Of a DNA stretch of 64,000 bases, positions 1-7,808 are shown piece by piece. Source of the stretch: Kribbella jiaozuonensis (GTDB lineage: Bacteria; Actinomycetota; Actinomycetes; Propionibacteriales; Kribbellaceae); the NCBI RefSeq assembly GCF_005233875.1, contig NZ_SZPZ01000001.1:992001-1056000 (forward strand), given 5' to 3'. The position numbers were made by a program, and so were the translations under genes. Every line of letters starts with the position of its first letter. Within the stretch, counting starts at the first letter, position 1. The notes under the pieces were generated by a model. It saw only the letters and a list, made by a program, of their open reading frames with translations. It had not been told where the DNA came from and did no database searches.

Positions 1-349
1 CGTCCAGGCCCGCGCCACGGATCACGGCCGCCGTGTCCTGCGCGAACACGTCCGACTTGTGGCGGGCGTCGTACCCGATCAGGACCGGTCCGTCGGTGAG
101 GCCCTTGGCCTTCAGGTACGCCGCGAGCCCGGCAGCGGCCCTGATCACGACGACCCGGTTCATCCGGTTCGGTCCGGCGCCGACGGCTCCGCGCAGGCCC
201 GCCGTACCGAACTCGAGGGTGCCGGCGAAGCGGTCGGCCAGCTCAGTGGTGTCCCCGGCATCCAGCAGCGCCTGCAGCTCGGCGCGGGTGTCAGGGTCGG
301 GGTCCTCGCTCAGCCAGGCGTCGGCGGCGGCCTTCAGATCTTGGGTCAC
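1..349 (-). CDS. Phosphohexomutase (phosphomannomutase/phosphoglucomutase family), N-terminal part
   Basis: About 116 residues are visible from a GTG at 349 and the frame runs open off the left edge, so the catalytic serine loop and the metal-binding domain are outside the window. The visible part has a helical lead rich in acidic residues, then the family signature FGTAGLRG at about residues 45-52, followed by GPNRMNR and the sugar-phosphate fold around IGYDARHKSD. The family interconverts hexose 1- and 6-phosphates in the cytoplasm. The GTG was chosen because the ATG one base upstream is in another frame and stops at once. The next gene ends 10 bp upstream in the same direction, so the two may share a transcript. 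Substrate (mannose, glucose or glucosamine phosphate) cannot be told from this fragment. Confidence 0.85.
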   Translation of the reverse strand, partial: MTQDLKAAADAWLSEDPDPDTRAELQALLDAGDTTELADRFAGTLEFGTAGLRGAVGAGPNRMNRVVVIRAAAGLAAYLKAKGLTDGPVLIGYDARHKSDVFAQDTAAVIRGAGLD

Positions 350-358
350 ATGGGCACT

Positions 359-820
359 CTAATGACCGGACGACTGACAAGGGCGCGAACGCAGGTCCGC
401 GACGTAGTCGTCCGGGGCGCCGGCCGCCTCCGCGGCCTCGGCGAGGATGCCCAGGTAGCGGGCCGAGGGCAGGCCGCCCTCGTAGGCGTTCAGCACGTAC
501 ATCCAGGCCAGCTGCTCGCCGTCCAGGGTCTGCACCCGGACCTGGATCTTGCTGTAGACGTCCTGGGCGATCCATTCCCACTCGTCCAGGCGCTCGACGT
601 CCTTCGGGTGGACGTCGTACAGCGCGACGAAGACCTGGTTGGCCGGGTCGGACGGGTCCTCGACCACGGTGGCCATCGAGCCCTCCCAGCCGAGCTCCTC
701 GCCGCCGAAGGTGAGTCGCCAGCCGTGGATCCACCCGGTCCCGCGCAGCGGGGAGTACGGGCACCGGTCGGCCATCAGGTTCGGGTCCAGATTCGACGCA
801 AACGCGGCGTACAGGGTCAC
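359..820 (-). CDS. Gamma-glutamylcyclotransferase-like protein
   Basis: A 153-residue protein starting at GTG 820. It opens with YAAFASNLDP, the family's substrate-binding loop next to the first beta strand (usual form YxxYGSN), then MADRCP and WRLTFGG, the normal pattern of the AIG2/GGCT-like fold. The acidic stretch with ERLDEWE near the middle could supply the catalytic acid. Members cyclise gamma-glutamyl amino acids to 5-oxoproline or act on related gamma-glutamyl amines; the true substrate here is unknown. It lies divergently from the LpdA-like flavoprotein, with only 31 bp between the two starts, so their promoters must overlap. The choice of GTG over the internal ATG at MADRCP is based on keeping the conserved first strand. 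Confidence 0.78.
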   Translation of the reverse strand: MTLYAAFASNLDPNLMADRCPYSPLRGTGWIHGWRLTFGGEELGWEGSMATVVEDPSDPANQVFVALYDVHPKDVERLDEWEWIAQDVYSKIQVRVQTLDGEQLAWMYVLNAYEGGLPSARYLGILAEAAEAAGAPDDYVADLRSRPCQSSGH

Positions 821-851
821 GACGACACAGGATACGGAACAATGGCCTCTC

Positions 852-2231
852 GTGGCGCGAGTTGTGATCATCGGAGGCGGTCCAGGCGGGTACGAAGCGG
901 CGAGTGCGGCCGCCCAACTCGGCGGGGAGGTGACGGTCGTCGATTCCGACGGAATCGGCGGTTCCGGCGTGCGCACGGACGCGGTTCCGAGCAAGACCCT
1001 GATCGCCACCGCCGAGGTGATGACCGAGGTGGAGGAGGCGGGCGAGCTCGGCGTCCGGCTGGACGACGGCGACGACGATCCGGCGAACTCCGTGCGTGTC
1101 GATCTCTCCGTCGTCAACAAACGGGTCAAGGCGCTGGCGACCGCCCAGTCCGAGGGCATCGAGCGCCGGCTGGACTCCGACAAGGTCCGGATCGTCAGGG
1201 GCCGCGGCCGGCTCGACGGGCCGGAGACCGTGGTCGTCGGCGACGAACGGCTGGACGCCGATGTGATCCTGATCGCTACCGGTGCAAGGCCGCGCATCCT
1301 CAAGGGGTCCGAGCCGGACGGCGAGCGGATCCTCACCTGGGAGCAGGTCTACGAGCTCGACGAGCTGCCCGAGCGGCTGATCGTGGTCGGGTCCGGTGTG
1401 ACCGGTGCGGAGTTCGCCAGCGCGTACGACGCGCTCGGCAGCGACGTCGTACTCGTGTCCTCCCGGGACCGGGTGCTACCGGGCGAGGATGCTGACGCGG
1501 CAGCGGTGCTGGAGGACGTGTTCAAGCGGCGCGGGCTGACCGTGCTGAGCAAGTCCCGGGCCGAGTCGGTCAAGCGGCACGGCGACGGGGTCGTGGTGAC
1601 GCTCACCGACGGCCGGACGGTCGAGGGTTCGCACGCGCTGCTCGCGGTCGGATCGCTGCCGAACACCGATGACATGAACCTGGTCGAGTCGGGCGTGTCG
1701 CTCACCGACAGCGGCTTCGTGCAGGTCGACCGGGTGTCGCGGACCACGGCCCGCGGCGTCTATGCGGCCGGCGACTGCACCGGCGTACTCATGCTCGCCT
1801 CGGTGGCCGCGATGCAGGGCCGGATCGCGATGGCGCACGCGCTCGGCGACGCCGTCAGACCGTTGGACCAGTCAACGGTCTCCGCGAACGTCTTCACGGC
1901 GCCCGAGATCGCCACCGTCGGCCTGACCCAGGCAGTCGTGGACGCCGGCGGGAGTACGGCGCTGGTCGTCAAGGTCGCGCTCGCCGACAACGCCCGCGCC
2001 AAGATGCAGGGCGTCCGTGACGGCTTCGTCAAACTCTTCTGCCTGCCCAACACCGGCATCGTCGTCGGCGGGGTAGTCGTGGCCCCGCGGGCCAGCGAGC
2101 TGATCCACCCGATCTCGCTCGCCGTGGCCGCCCGCCTCACCGTGGACCAGGTGGCCCAGTCCTTCACCGTCTACCCGTCGATCTCGGGCTCGGTCGCCGA
2201 GGCCGCCCGCCGCCTGCACCTGAGGAACTGA
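852..2231 (+). CDS. lpdA: LpdA-type NAD(P)H-quinone dehydrogenase (flavoprotein disulfide reductase family)
   Basis: A 459-residue two-dinucleotide-binding flavoprotein. The FAD motif GGGPGGYEAA begins at residue 8, the NAD(P) motif VVGSGVTGAEFAS is near residue 177, the second FAD motif ending in AAGDCTG is near residue 306, and the dimerisation domain fills the C-terminal third. The position that holds the CxxxxC redox pair in lipoamide dehydrogenase reads GVRTDAVPSK, so both cysteines are missing. That is the known state of mycobacterial LpdA (Rv3303c), which reduces quinones rather than disulfides; the same activity is inferred here. GTG 852 places the FAD motif at the usual distance from the N-terminus. 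Longer upstream reading has no family similarity. The MIase-like gene follows after 2 bp, suggesting translational coupling. Confidence 0.85.
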   Translation: MARVVIIGGGPGGYEAASAAAQLGGEVTVVDSDGIGGSGVRTDAVPSKTLIATAEVMTEVEEAGELGVRLDDGDDDPANSVRVDLSVVNKRVKALATAQSEGIERRLDSDKVRIVRGRGRLDGPETVVVGDERLDADVILIATGARPRILKGSEPDGERILTWEQVYELDELPERLIVVGSGVTGAEFASAYDALGSDVVLVSSRDRVLPGEDADAAAVLEDVFKRRGLTVLSKSRAESVKRHGDGVVVTLTDGRTVEGSHALLAVGSLPNTDDMNLVESGVSLTDSGFVQVDRVSRTTARGVYAAGDCTGVLMLASVAAMQGRIAMAHALGDAVRPLDQSTVSANVFTAPEIATVGLTQAVVDAGGSTALVVKVALADNARAKMQGVRDGFVKLFCLPNTGIVVGGVVVAPRASELIHPISLAVAARLTVDQVAQSFTVYPSISGSVAEAARRLHLRN

Positions 2232-2233
2232 CG

Positions 2234-2512
2234 ATGAAGTTCCTCGTGTTGTGGCAGATGGAGCTGAGTCTGCTGTCGCCGGAGATGGCCCGGGCGGTGG
2301 GGGCGATGCCCGAGTACGGGCAGCGGCTCGAGCGCGAGGGGAAGGTGCTGTCCCGGTACCACGTGGTCGGATCGCACGGCGGGGCGTGGATCTACGAGGT
2401 GGACTCGCACGAGGAGTTCGAACGATTGCTGGGCCGGGCGCCGGTGTTCAATTTCGCCCGGTACACGGTGCACGCCCTGGCGGAGATGGAATCCAGGCCG
2501 CGGAGCGATTGA
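2234..2512 (+). CDS. Small muconolactone isomerase-like (MIase fold) protein
   Basis: A 92-residue ferredoxin-like alpha/beta protein. The opening MKFLVLWQMEL and the later HGGAWIYEVDSHEEFERLL match the pattern of muconolactone delta-isomerase-like and related dimeric alpha-beta barrel proteins, with two beta-alpha-beta halves. There is no catechol-pathway gene nearby, so an isomerase role in aromatic degradation is not supported; a small-molecule binding or oxygenase-like role is equally possible. It begins 2 bp after the stop of the quinone-reductase gene and is probably co-transcribed with it. The family call rests on pattern and size only. Confidence 0.62.
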   Translation: MKFLVLWQMELSLLSPEMARAVGAMPEYGQRLEREGKVLSRYHVVGSHGGAWIYEVDSHEEFERLLGRAPVFNFARYTVHALAEMESRPRSD

Positions 2513-2557
2513 CGCCGTCACGCGCTGCGGTGGAAGGTTGCTGCAGGGGGTTGGCGT

Positions 2558-2959
2558 ATGTTCGAGGATCGCAGCGAGGTGGCTGTTGACCGGCATCTGG
2601 TGGTCAGCCATCGGCTGCGCGCGCGACGGGTGCAGCTCGGGCTGACGCAGAAGCAGCTGGTCAGCCGGTTGGCGCGGCGCGGGATTCGCACCACCAACAA
2701 GACGTTGTCGAGCTTCGAGCACGGCGCCGGGGTCGATGTGGTGCGGTTGCCGGAGCTGGCCGGAGCGCTCGACTGCACCGTGACCTATCTGCTCGGCCTG
2801 ACCGAGGACCCGGCCCGCTGGGAGCCGGATCGGTCCGGCCCGCCGGATACCCGGCCGGTGTCGCGGCCTGCGGTTCTCAACTCACCCGGAGTGGTCAACC
2901 AGCTGGACGGTCACGGGATACTTGGTCCGGACATACCAGCGCGGCCGCCGAGGCGCTGA
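2558..2959 (+). CDS. XRE-family helix-turn-helix regulator
   Basis: A 133-residue protein with a Cro/C1-type helix-turn-helix at about residues 18-75: RLRARRVQLGLTQKQLVSRL followed by a recognition helix (TNKTLSSFEHG) and the closing segment ending VTYLLGLTED. The remaining C-terminal 45 residues are proline- and arginine-rich and look disordered. It should bind DNA as a dimer; its target is unknown. It follows the MIase-like gene after 45 bp. Its 3' end overlaps the convergent DUF6390 gene of the hydrogenase operon by 49 bp, so strong transcription of one would run antisense through the other. Confidence 0.8.
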   Translation: MFEDRSEVAVDRHLVVSHRLRARRVQLGLTQKQLVSRLARRGIRTTNKTLSSFEHGAGVDVVRLPELAGALDCTVTYLLGLTEDPARWEPDRSGPPDTRPVSRPAVLNSPGVVNQLDGHGILGPDIPARPPRR

Positions 2960-3591
2960 TTCACCAGCTCCAGGTGGTACGCCGAATAGTGGCGTAAGGC
3001 AACCAATTGCGCCGGCGACAGCCGGTCGCAGACCCAGCCCCAGTGCAGCGACACCCAATCGCCCGGATGCAGGGGCTCGATCAGCTCGACGCTGCCGAGA
3101 CCGAGCGTCGCGGTGTCCCGGCCGGGCAGGCCGAGCGCCAGGCTGGTCCCGTCCCAGACCAGTGGCCGCGACTCGACGACCACCCGGCCGCCCGCGGCCG
3201 AGATCACCTTGCCCCACCGGATCCGGCACTGGTCGAGCACCTGGAGCGCATGCTCGGTACGGCGTTCGTCGTGCAGCAGGCCCGCCCACGGGTAGTGGCA
3301 GAACACCTGGAAGCTGTGGTGCGGCAGCCCGTCGTCGGAGGCGCCGGCCCGGTCGAGCAAGCGGTTGCCGACCCAGTAGGCCTCGACCACCTCGCGGTCG
3401 AGCGGGTCCGACGTACCGGTGGCGTCCGCGATCACCCGCAGTTGCGGCCAGGCGCCCTCGAACTGCTTCGCCAGCGCGCGGAACCGGACGCCGGTCCGGC
3501 CCTCGAGCAGGGCGCCGGCGTCGGCGGGTCCGCAGTACCCGAGCTGGTTGGGTGCGAACGCGTACCGCGCGAACATCGCCGGCCCGTTCAC
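2911..3591 (-). CDS. Hydrogenase-associated DUF6390 family protein
   Basis: A 226-residue soluble protein, the last gene of the leftward hydrogenase operon. Visible landmarks are FAPNQLGYCGPADA near the start (one conserved-looking Cys), SFQVFCHYPWAGLLHDE in the middle, and a C-terminal part with HPGDWVSLHWGWVCDRL, where HPGDWVSLHWG resembles the HxG-type beta segment of HypC-like proteins. I recognise it as the DUF6390 family, which is seen beside actinobacterial [NiFe]-hydrogenases; no function is established. Its ATG overlaps the stop of the upstream hypC by 4 bp, so the two are translationally coupled. A maturation or assembly role together with the adjacent HypC is an inference from position. 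Confidence 0.72.
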   Translation of the reverse strand: MNGPAMFARYAFAPNQLGYCGPADAGALLEGRTGVRFRALAKQFEGAWPQLRVIADATGTSDPLDREVVEAYWVGNRLLDRAGASDDGLPHHSFQVFCHYPWAGLLHDERRTEHALQVLDQCRIRWGKVISAAGGRVVVESRPLVWDGTSLALGLPGRDTATLGLGSVELIEPLHPGDWVSLHWGWVCDRLSPAQLVALRHYSAYHLELVNQRLGGRAGMSGPSIP

Positions 3592-3806
3592 AGGTCGACC
3601 CCGAAGAACGCGTACGCGTCGGCGGCGCGTTCGGCCGACATCCGCTCCAGTGCGAACCCGCTGTGGATCAGCACATACTCACCGGGGACGAACGGCCCGT
3701 CGAGCAGCGACACGTTGATCTCCCGGACGACCCCTGCCACCTCGACCCGGCCGAGGTCGGCGCCGGTCGGGCAGTCGACCACGCGGCCCGGAATGCCCAG
3801 GCACAT
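3588..3806 (-). CDS. hypC: HypC/HybG/HupF-family hydrogenase chaperone, second copy
   Basis: A 72-residue HypC-family protein. It starts with the invariant MCLGIPGRVV, in which Cys2 (N-terminal after Met removal) binds the Fe(CN)2CO unit, and it has GEYVLIHSGFALERM, the usual beta-barrel strand and C-terminal helix. Members carry iron from the HypCD complex to the apo large subunit. This copy lies within the structural operon and is much shorter than the copy at 13704-14018, so it may be the large-subunit-specific chaperone while the other works with HypD. It begins 4 bp after the small membrane protein and overlaps DUF6390 by 4 bp. Confidence 0.92.
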   Translation of the reverse strand: MCLGIPGRVVDCPTGADLGRVEVAGVVREINVSLLDGPFVPGEYVLIHSGFALERMSAERAADAYAFFGVDL

Positions 3807-3810
3807 CGGG

Positions 3811-3912
3811 CTACATGTCCCTCATCCGGAGGTAGCGTCGGACGTCGTCCAGCCCGTAGTACCCCAGTCCGACGAGCAGCAGCAGTACGACGGCCACCAG
3901 CATCCAGCGCAT
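3811..3912 (-). CDS. 33-residue membrane peptide (DUF6893-like) in the hydrogenase operon
   Basis: A short gene of 34 codons including the stop. The peptide starts MRWMLVAVVLLLLVGLGYYG, one hydrophobic helix of about 18 residues, followed by a basic/acidic tail, DDVRRYLRMRDM. Its ATG overlaps the TGA of the maturation protease by one base (TGATG), and hypC follows after 4 bp, so it sits in an unbroken translational chain and is very likely translated. I associate it with the DUF6893 small-protein family; its function is unknown. A single-pass peptide could help anchor the signal-peptide-free hydrogenase, or its redox partner, to the inner face of the membrane; this is inference. Confidence 0.72.
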   Translation of the reverse strand: MRWMLVAVVLLLLVGLGYYGLDDVRRYLRMRDM

Positions 3913-4415
3913 CACAACGTCCCCTCCGCCACACCGGGCCGGGATGCCGGTCCGGAGACCCGACCGGTGATCAGGTCGACCACCAGCTGCGCCGCGGTCC
4001 CGACAGCGTCCTGGACGGCCGCCGACAGTCCGATCCCGGCGTCGACGGCGGCCGGTTCGCAGCCGACCACGACTACAGGACCCACAGTGCCACCGAGTCG
4101 CGGCACAAGCGAGAGCACAGCGTCCGGTCCGAGGTCATGAGCGTCCATACTCACCTCGGGACCCGGCTCCGCGCCGGGCTCGGCCTCGATCACGTAGACC
4201 GTCCCCGGGGGCCCGCCGCGCTGGACCGCGTCGACCAGGACGACGAGTTCGTACGGTTCAAGCAGTTGATAGGCGAGGTGGATCCCGCGGATCCCGAAGT
4301 CCTGCACCTCCACCCCGTCCGGGAGACTGCGCTGCGACAGCTCCGCGACGACGGCCACCCCGAAGGCGTCGTCGCTGCAGAACAGGTTGCCCAGGCCGGC
4401 CACCAGAACGGTCAT
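3912..4415 (-). CDS. [NiFe]-hydrogenase maturation protease
   Basis: A 167-residue protein of the HyaD/HycI/HybD peptidase family. It opens MTVLVAGLGNLFCSDDAFGV, the family's GxGNxLxxDDGxG signature with the first acidic nickel-sensing residues. It continues with ELVVLVDAVQRGGPPGTVY (second conserved Asp) and VSMDAHDLGPDAVL (the conserved His with its neighbours). The enzyme removes the C-terminal tail of the large subunit after nickel insertion, and the large subunit in this operon keeps a 22-residue tail beyond DPCLPCGVH, which would be its substrate. The start overlaps the stop of the upstream 425-residue gene by 4 bp. Confidence 0.9.
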   Translation of the reverse strand: MTVLVAGLGNLFCSDDAFGVAVVAELSQRSLPDGVEVQDFGIRGIHLAYQLLEPYELVVLVDAVQRGGPPGTVYVIEAEPGAEPGPEVSMDAHDLGPDAVLSLVPRLGGTVGPVVVVGCEPAAVDAGIGLSAAVQDAVGTAAQLVVDLITGRVSGPASRPGVAEGTL

Positions 4416-5689
4416 GTCATCGGCTCCAGTTCGTCCGGACTGAAGTACAGGTACCGGCCGTGCGAGCGCTGTACCTCGCCTTCCTCGCCGTCCAGCGCGA
4501 CCGCGACGTGGGTCTCGCCGTCGACATCGGACAGTACGGCGACCACCGTCCCGAACCGCCCGGTCAGGAACATGTCCTGCGCGTCCGCCCGCTTCACCCC
4601 AGGTCGGAGCCGGACCCGCGTACCGTTGCCAACGGCAACACCGCCGACCTGGACCGTGTCGGTCGCCGGCGAGACCGTGCTGTCCATCCCGGGGTCCCAC
4701 CAGGGCTTGCTGACCGGCTCCGGCTCGGTGACCTTGCGCAGGTAGCGGATCGTGCCGTGCAAGCGGTCCTGGAACTCCGCCGGCAGGGTGTCGATCCGGT
4801 CCAGCAGCTCGGCCGTGCGCGGGTCGGTGCCGCGGACCTCACGCTTCTCCTCCTCGGTCAGCGTCATCGTGCGCAGGCTGAGGATCTCGTCGATCTCGGT
4901 CGCGTCGTACAGATCGCCCTGGCTCTCCGGGGCGATCCGCGGATGGTCGTACAGGATGATCGGCGACGACAGCACCAGGTCGCCGGCGAGCACCGGGTAG
5001 AGCCCGATGTTGTCGCAGCCGGCGGCGTACGCCCTGGCCCACTCGGGCGGTTCCAGCAGCGAGATGAACCGGCAGCCCTCGGCCGCCACCAGCACGTGAT
5101 GGGCGATCAACGCCTGCCGGAGTGCGCCGACCCGTTCCGAGCTGCCGTTCGGGGTGGTGTTCTCGACCCGGATCCGCAGCCGGGTCACGCCGTACGGGCC
5201 GGGGAGCTTTTTGATGCTCAGGGCAACGGTTCCGGTGATCGGCTGCCGGGTCCGGCGGAGGAAGCCGGCCGTGCCGATCGGCTCGGTCTCGGTGCCGCCG
5301 GGAAGGTGGAACGGCACCTCACGCGGGAACCGCTGCAGCCGGGTGGTGATGTCGACGGTTCGCACCACCGCCTCGTCCCACGGGCGGTACGTCGCATCCT
5401 CGGTCTCCAGCACCGTGACCTCGGCCTTGTCGGCGTCCAGGACGTGCCGCCACTGTGCCTGCAGGAAGCGCAGCCGCACGGTGATCACCGCGTCGTCGCC
5501 GTCGAGCAGGCACTCGGTCTGCGACCAGGAACGCTCGGACGGGTCCACCGCCGAGTAGTCCGGCGGCATCAGTACGCCGAACTGCCAGCGGACCCGGTTC
5601 TTCCCGTCCGACGCCCGGTACGGGTAGAGGACATACCCCTCGAACAACAGCGCGTCCGCGAGCTCCTGGACGGCGTCGAACTCGTTCAT
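4412..5689 (-). CDS. Uncharacterised hydrogenase-operon protein, 425 residues
   Basis: A 425-residue soluble protein without signal peptide or membrane helix. The N-terminal half begins MNEFDAVQELADALLFEGYV and contains YPYRASDGKNRVRWQFGVL and several beta-strand pairs. The C-terminal about 80 residues contain TRVRLRPGVKRADAQDMFL and GRFGTVVAVLSDVDGETHVA, which read like a small SH3-type or KOW-type beta barrel. There are almost no cysteines and no recognisable catalytic motif. Similar proteins accompany group 1h hydrogenases in actinobacteria as far as I can recall, but I know no assigned function. It overlaps both neighbours by 4 bp (DUF6084 before, protease after), so a place in assembly of the hydrogenase complex is likely. 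Confidence 0.7.
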   Translation of the reverse strand: MNEFDAVQELADALLFEGYVLYPYRASDGKNRVRWQFGVLMPPDYSAVDPSERSWSQTECLLDGDDAVITVRLRFLQAQWRHVLDADKAEVTVLETEDATYRPWDEAVVRTVDITTRLQRFPREVPFHLPGGTETEPIGTAGFLRRTRQPITGTVALSIKKLPGPYGVTRLRIRVENTTPNGSSERVGALRQALIAHHVLVAAEGCRFISLLEPPEWARAYAAGCDNIGLYPVLAGDLVLSSPIILYDHPRIAPESQGDLYDATEIDEILSLRTMTLTEEEKREVRGTDPRTAELLDRIDTLPAEFQDRLHGTIRYLRKVTEPEPVSKPWWDPGMDSTVSPATDTVQVGGVAVGNGTRVRLRPGVKRADAQDMFLTGRFGTVVAVLSDVDGETHVAVALDGEEGEVQRSHGRYLYFSPDELEPMT

Positions 5690-6318
5690 TCCAGCTGTTC
5701 CTTCAGGAGTCGCTCGATCGCGTCGTCCCAGCCGGGCAGGGCTTCCCGCGTGCGGTACCGGTACAGCCGGTCGAAGGTGTCCTGCCGCAGCCGTAGCCAG
5801 GCGGCACCCGGGAAGTGCTGGTCCATCGCCTCCCGCCACACCACGACCGGTAGTTCGTACGACGTCTCTTTCTGCCAGGCGACCGGTGTCACCGAGAGGG
5901 TGCCGGGACGGCCGGTGAAGATCGTCCCGTTGAACAACAGCAGCAGCGGTACGCCGCCTTCGCGGACGGCGTACAGGTACTTGTGGGCGGCCACGTCGAA
6001 GTCGTAGCTGCACGGCAGACTCAGGTCGGTCTCGGTGACACCGGTGAAGCCGGGCACCATCTGGGTGACGAACGCCAACTGCAGCGGTTTCAGCGTCTCG
6101 CCCCACCGGGACCGAGCGCCGAACAGATCGGCCAGCCCCTCGGCTTCCTCGTCGGTGTAGCGGCGCCGGATCGGCTCGATCCTGATCTGGCAGCGCAGCG
6201 CCACCGCGTGCACGGGGGTGCCGGTCGTCTCTTCGATCCGCAGCCGCATCCGGATGGACGGTGTCGCGGCGTACCGATCGGCTTCCGCGCCGGTGCAGCT
6301 GAACTCCAGGTCAACCAC
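5686..6318 (-). CDS. DUF6084 family protein of the hydrogenase operon
   Basis: About 210 residues from GTG 6318, which overlaps the stop of the upstream DUF5947 gene by 8 bp. The protein starts VVDLEFSCTGAEADRYAATP and has the recognisable segment TGTPVHAVALRCQIRIEP followed by a basic RRRY, a pattern I associate with DUF6084. Later landmarks are the proline-glycine-rich strand VPLLLLFNGTIFTGRPGTL and a C-terminal helix ending KEQLE. It is probably an all-beta soluble protein with few cysteines. Function is unknown; it is found with DUF5947 and the NifU/Rieske-like protein in actinobacterial hydrogenase clusters. An alternative ATG at 6378 would lie inside the previous gene and is less likely. 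Confidence 0.72.
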   Translation of the reverse strand: MVDLEFSCTGAEADRYAATPSIRMRLRIEETTGTPVHAVALRCQIRIEPIRRRYTDEEAEGLADLFGARSRWGETLKPLQLAFVTQMVPGFTGVTETDLSLPCSYDFDVAAHKYLYAVREGGVPLLLLFNGTIFTGRPGTLSVTPVAWQKETSYELPVVVWREAMDQHFPGAAWLRLRQDTFDRLYRYRTREALPGWDDAIERLLKEQLE

Positions 6319-6979
6319 GGCCTCGCTCCTGAACCCCCGCGAAGAACTCGTCGATCCGCCGCCAGACGTCCTCTCCACCGGCGAATCCCTCCCAGTACTG
6401 GCGCACGATCCCGACCAGCTCGTAGCAGGCGTCGATCGGCACCAGATGACATTCGAAGCCGCCGTCGAGCCGGCGCAGCAGCACGGCCTCCACGTCCGGG
6501 AGGAGCTCCTGCAGTTGCGGATCGCCGGCCACCACCTCGTTCCACGCGGTCAGGTCGAGCAGCGACTCGGTGGCACCACCCGGGCTCGGGTAGAAGGCGA
6601 CGTACCGGCCCTGATCGGACTGGTAGAAGAGGAACGCCAGGTTGACCGGGATGCCCATCGCGTCCCACTGCGCCGCCGACAGAGCGAAGCCCGCGTTGGC
6701 CCGATAGCGATCCGGCACCGAGCGGTAGTGCCCGTGCGATGCGCCGCCGTCCGTGAACAGCAGATAGCAGGATCGGCACGTGCACAGCAGCCGGTGATCC
6801 TGGATATCGGCCAGATGCGAGTGCTGCGGACCGATCGGTACGGCGCACATCTCGCACTGCTCACCCGGCGCACCCTGCTCCCGGACCCCGCCGGTGAACT
6901 CACGAAGGACCGCAACCGGATCGACAACCGGCCGCGGCTTGTTCCGCGCGAGTGAGCGCAGGTTCGGCGGTGGTCTCAC
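6311..6979 (-). CDS. DUF5947 family protein of the hydrogenase operon
   Basis: About 222 residues. GTG 6979 is preferred because it overlaps the preceding stop by 4 bp (GTGA), the spacing used throughout this operon; an ATG at 7012 is the alternative. The N-terminal third carries two CxxC pairs, CEMC and CRSC, separated by about 25 residues that include HSHLADIQDHRLLC, so it probably binds zinc or an Fe-S cluster. The rest is a globular domain with NLAFLFYQSDQGRYVAFYPS and a C-terminal helix. Function unknown. The metal site and its place directly after the NifU/Rieske-like gene suggest a role with that protein in electron transfer or cluster delivery. Confidence 0.72.
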   Translation of the reverse strand: MRPPPNLRSLARNKPRPVVDPVAVLREFTGGVREQGAPGEQCEMCAVPIGPQHSHLADIQDHRLLCTCRSCYLLFTDGGASHGHYRSVPDRYRANAGFALSAAQWDAMGIPVNLAFLFYQSDQGRYVAFYPSPGGATESLLDLTAWNEVVAGDPQLQELLPDVEAVLLRRLDGGFECHLVPIDACYELVGIVRQYWEGFAGGEDVWRRIDEFFAGVQERGRG

Positions 6980-7806
6980 GCCGGTTGCACCCCCGGGATC
7001 GCGACCTTCCATCCCGAGCCCTCCGGCAGCAGCGGCAGCGCTTCAAGCGGCGACCCCACCACAGCCCGGCCGGCCAGGCGTACGTCGTACTGCGCTGTGC
7101 ACCGTGGACAGGTGAGCCGATCACCGTCCAGCCGCCCGTGGTGCAGAGCGGACGCGCACGCCGGGCAGGTGTTCCGGTAGGCGAACAACGCGCCGGCCAG
7201 GTTGGCCACCATCACGTCGAGCCCGCCGACAGTTAGGTGCTGGACCTGGCCGGGGGGTGGGACCAGGTCCAGCTGGTGCCAGCCGTCCCGATGAGGGCGG
7301 AACGGCTCGATGGTCAACAGGGACTGCTTCTCCTTCACCATGCCCTCGACGTCGACCGCGATCGCCTCAGGAGCGGCGTCGAGGACAGCGTTCTCGACGG
7401 TCAGCCGGACCGTCGCCGTGGACCCCGGACAGCCGTCGCAACTGCCCTGCAGCCGCAGGTGCACGACACCGTCGTCGTCGAGTCCGAGGTAGTCGATCCC
7501 GCCGGCATGTGAGCCCAAGTACGGGCGGACCGAGTCCAGCGCGTTCTGGATCCGGGTCGCGACATCGTCGGGGTGCAGGTCGTGCAGCAGCAGCAGACCG
7601 GCAACAAGGTCGTCCCCGGCCAACTGCCGGACCTGCGGCTCGTCCAGCAGGCCCAGCAGTTGCTCGAGGCCGGCGCCGTGCAGTGTCAGCACCGCGCGGA
7701 CCAGTTCTTCCACCTGTCCGGCCAGCTTCGGATCGGCGCGCCGCTGAACCTCGTCCAGCAGTACGTCGATCCGTTCGCTCAGCTCCTGGACGTCGTGTCG
7801 ATCCAT
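6976..7806 (-). CDS. NifU-like domain fused to a Rieske-like domain with four Cys ligands
   Basis: A 276-residue three-part protein. Residues 1-85 are helical and unrecognised. Residues 86-165 match the C-terminal NifU scaffold, with SCDGCPGS holding the paired cysteines C123 and C126. Residues 185-276 have the layout of a Rieske domain (LFAYRNTCPAC, then LTCPRCTAQYDV), but the usual Cys-x-His and Cys-x2-His pairs are replaced by CPAC (C214, C217) and CPRC (C233, C236). It sits directly downstream of the large subunit. In mycobacteria a Rieske-annotated protein of the same operon position (HhyE) is reported as needed for electron transfer from the hydrogenase; the same role is inferred. The four-Cys set could hold a rubredoxin-like iron, zinc or a [2Fe-2S] cluster. 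Confidence 0.8.
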   Translation of the reverse strand: MDRHDVQELSERIDVLLDEVQRRADPKLAGQVEELVRAVLTLHGAGLEQLLGLLDEPQVRQLAGDDLVAGLLLLHDLHPDDVATRIQNALDSVRPYLGSHAGGIDYLGLDDDGVVHLRLQGSCDGCPGSTATVRLTVENAVLDAAPEAIAVDVEGMVKEKQSLLTIEPFRPHRDGWHQLDLVPPPGQVQHLTVGGLDVMVANLAGALFAYRNTCPACASALHHGRLDGDRLTCPRCTAQYDVRLAGRAVVGSPLEALPLLPEGSGWKVAIPGVQPA

Positions 7807-7808
7807 GG

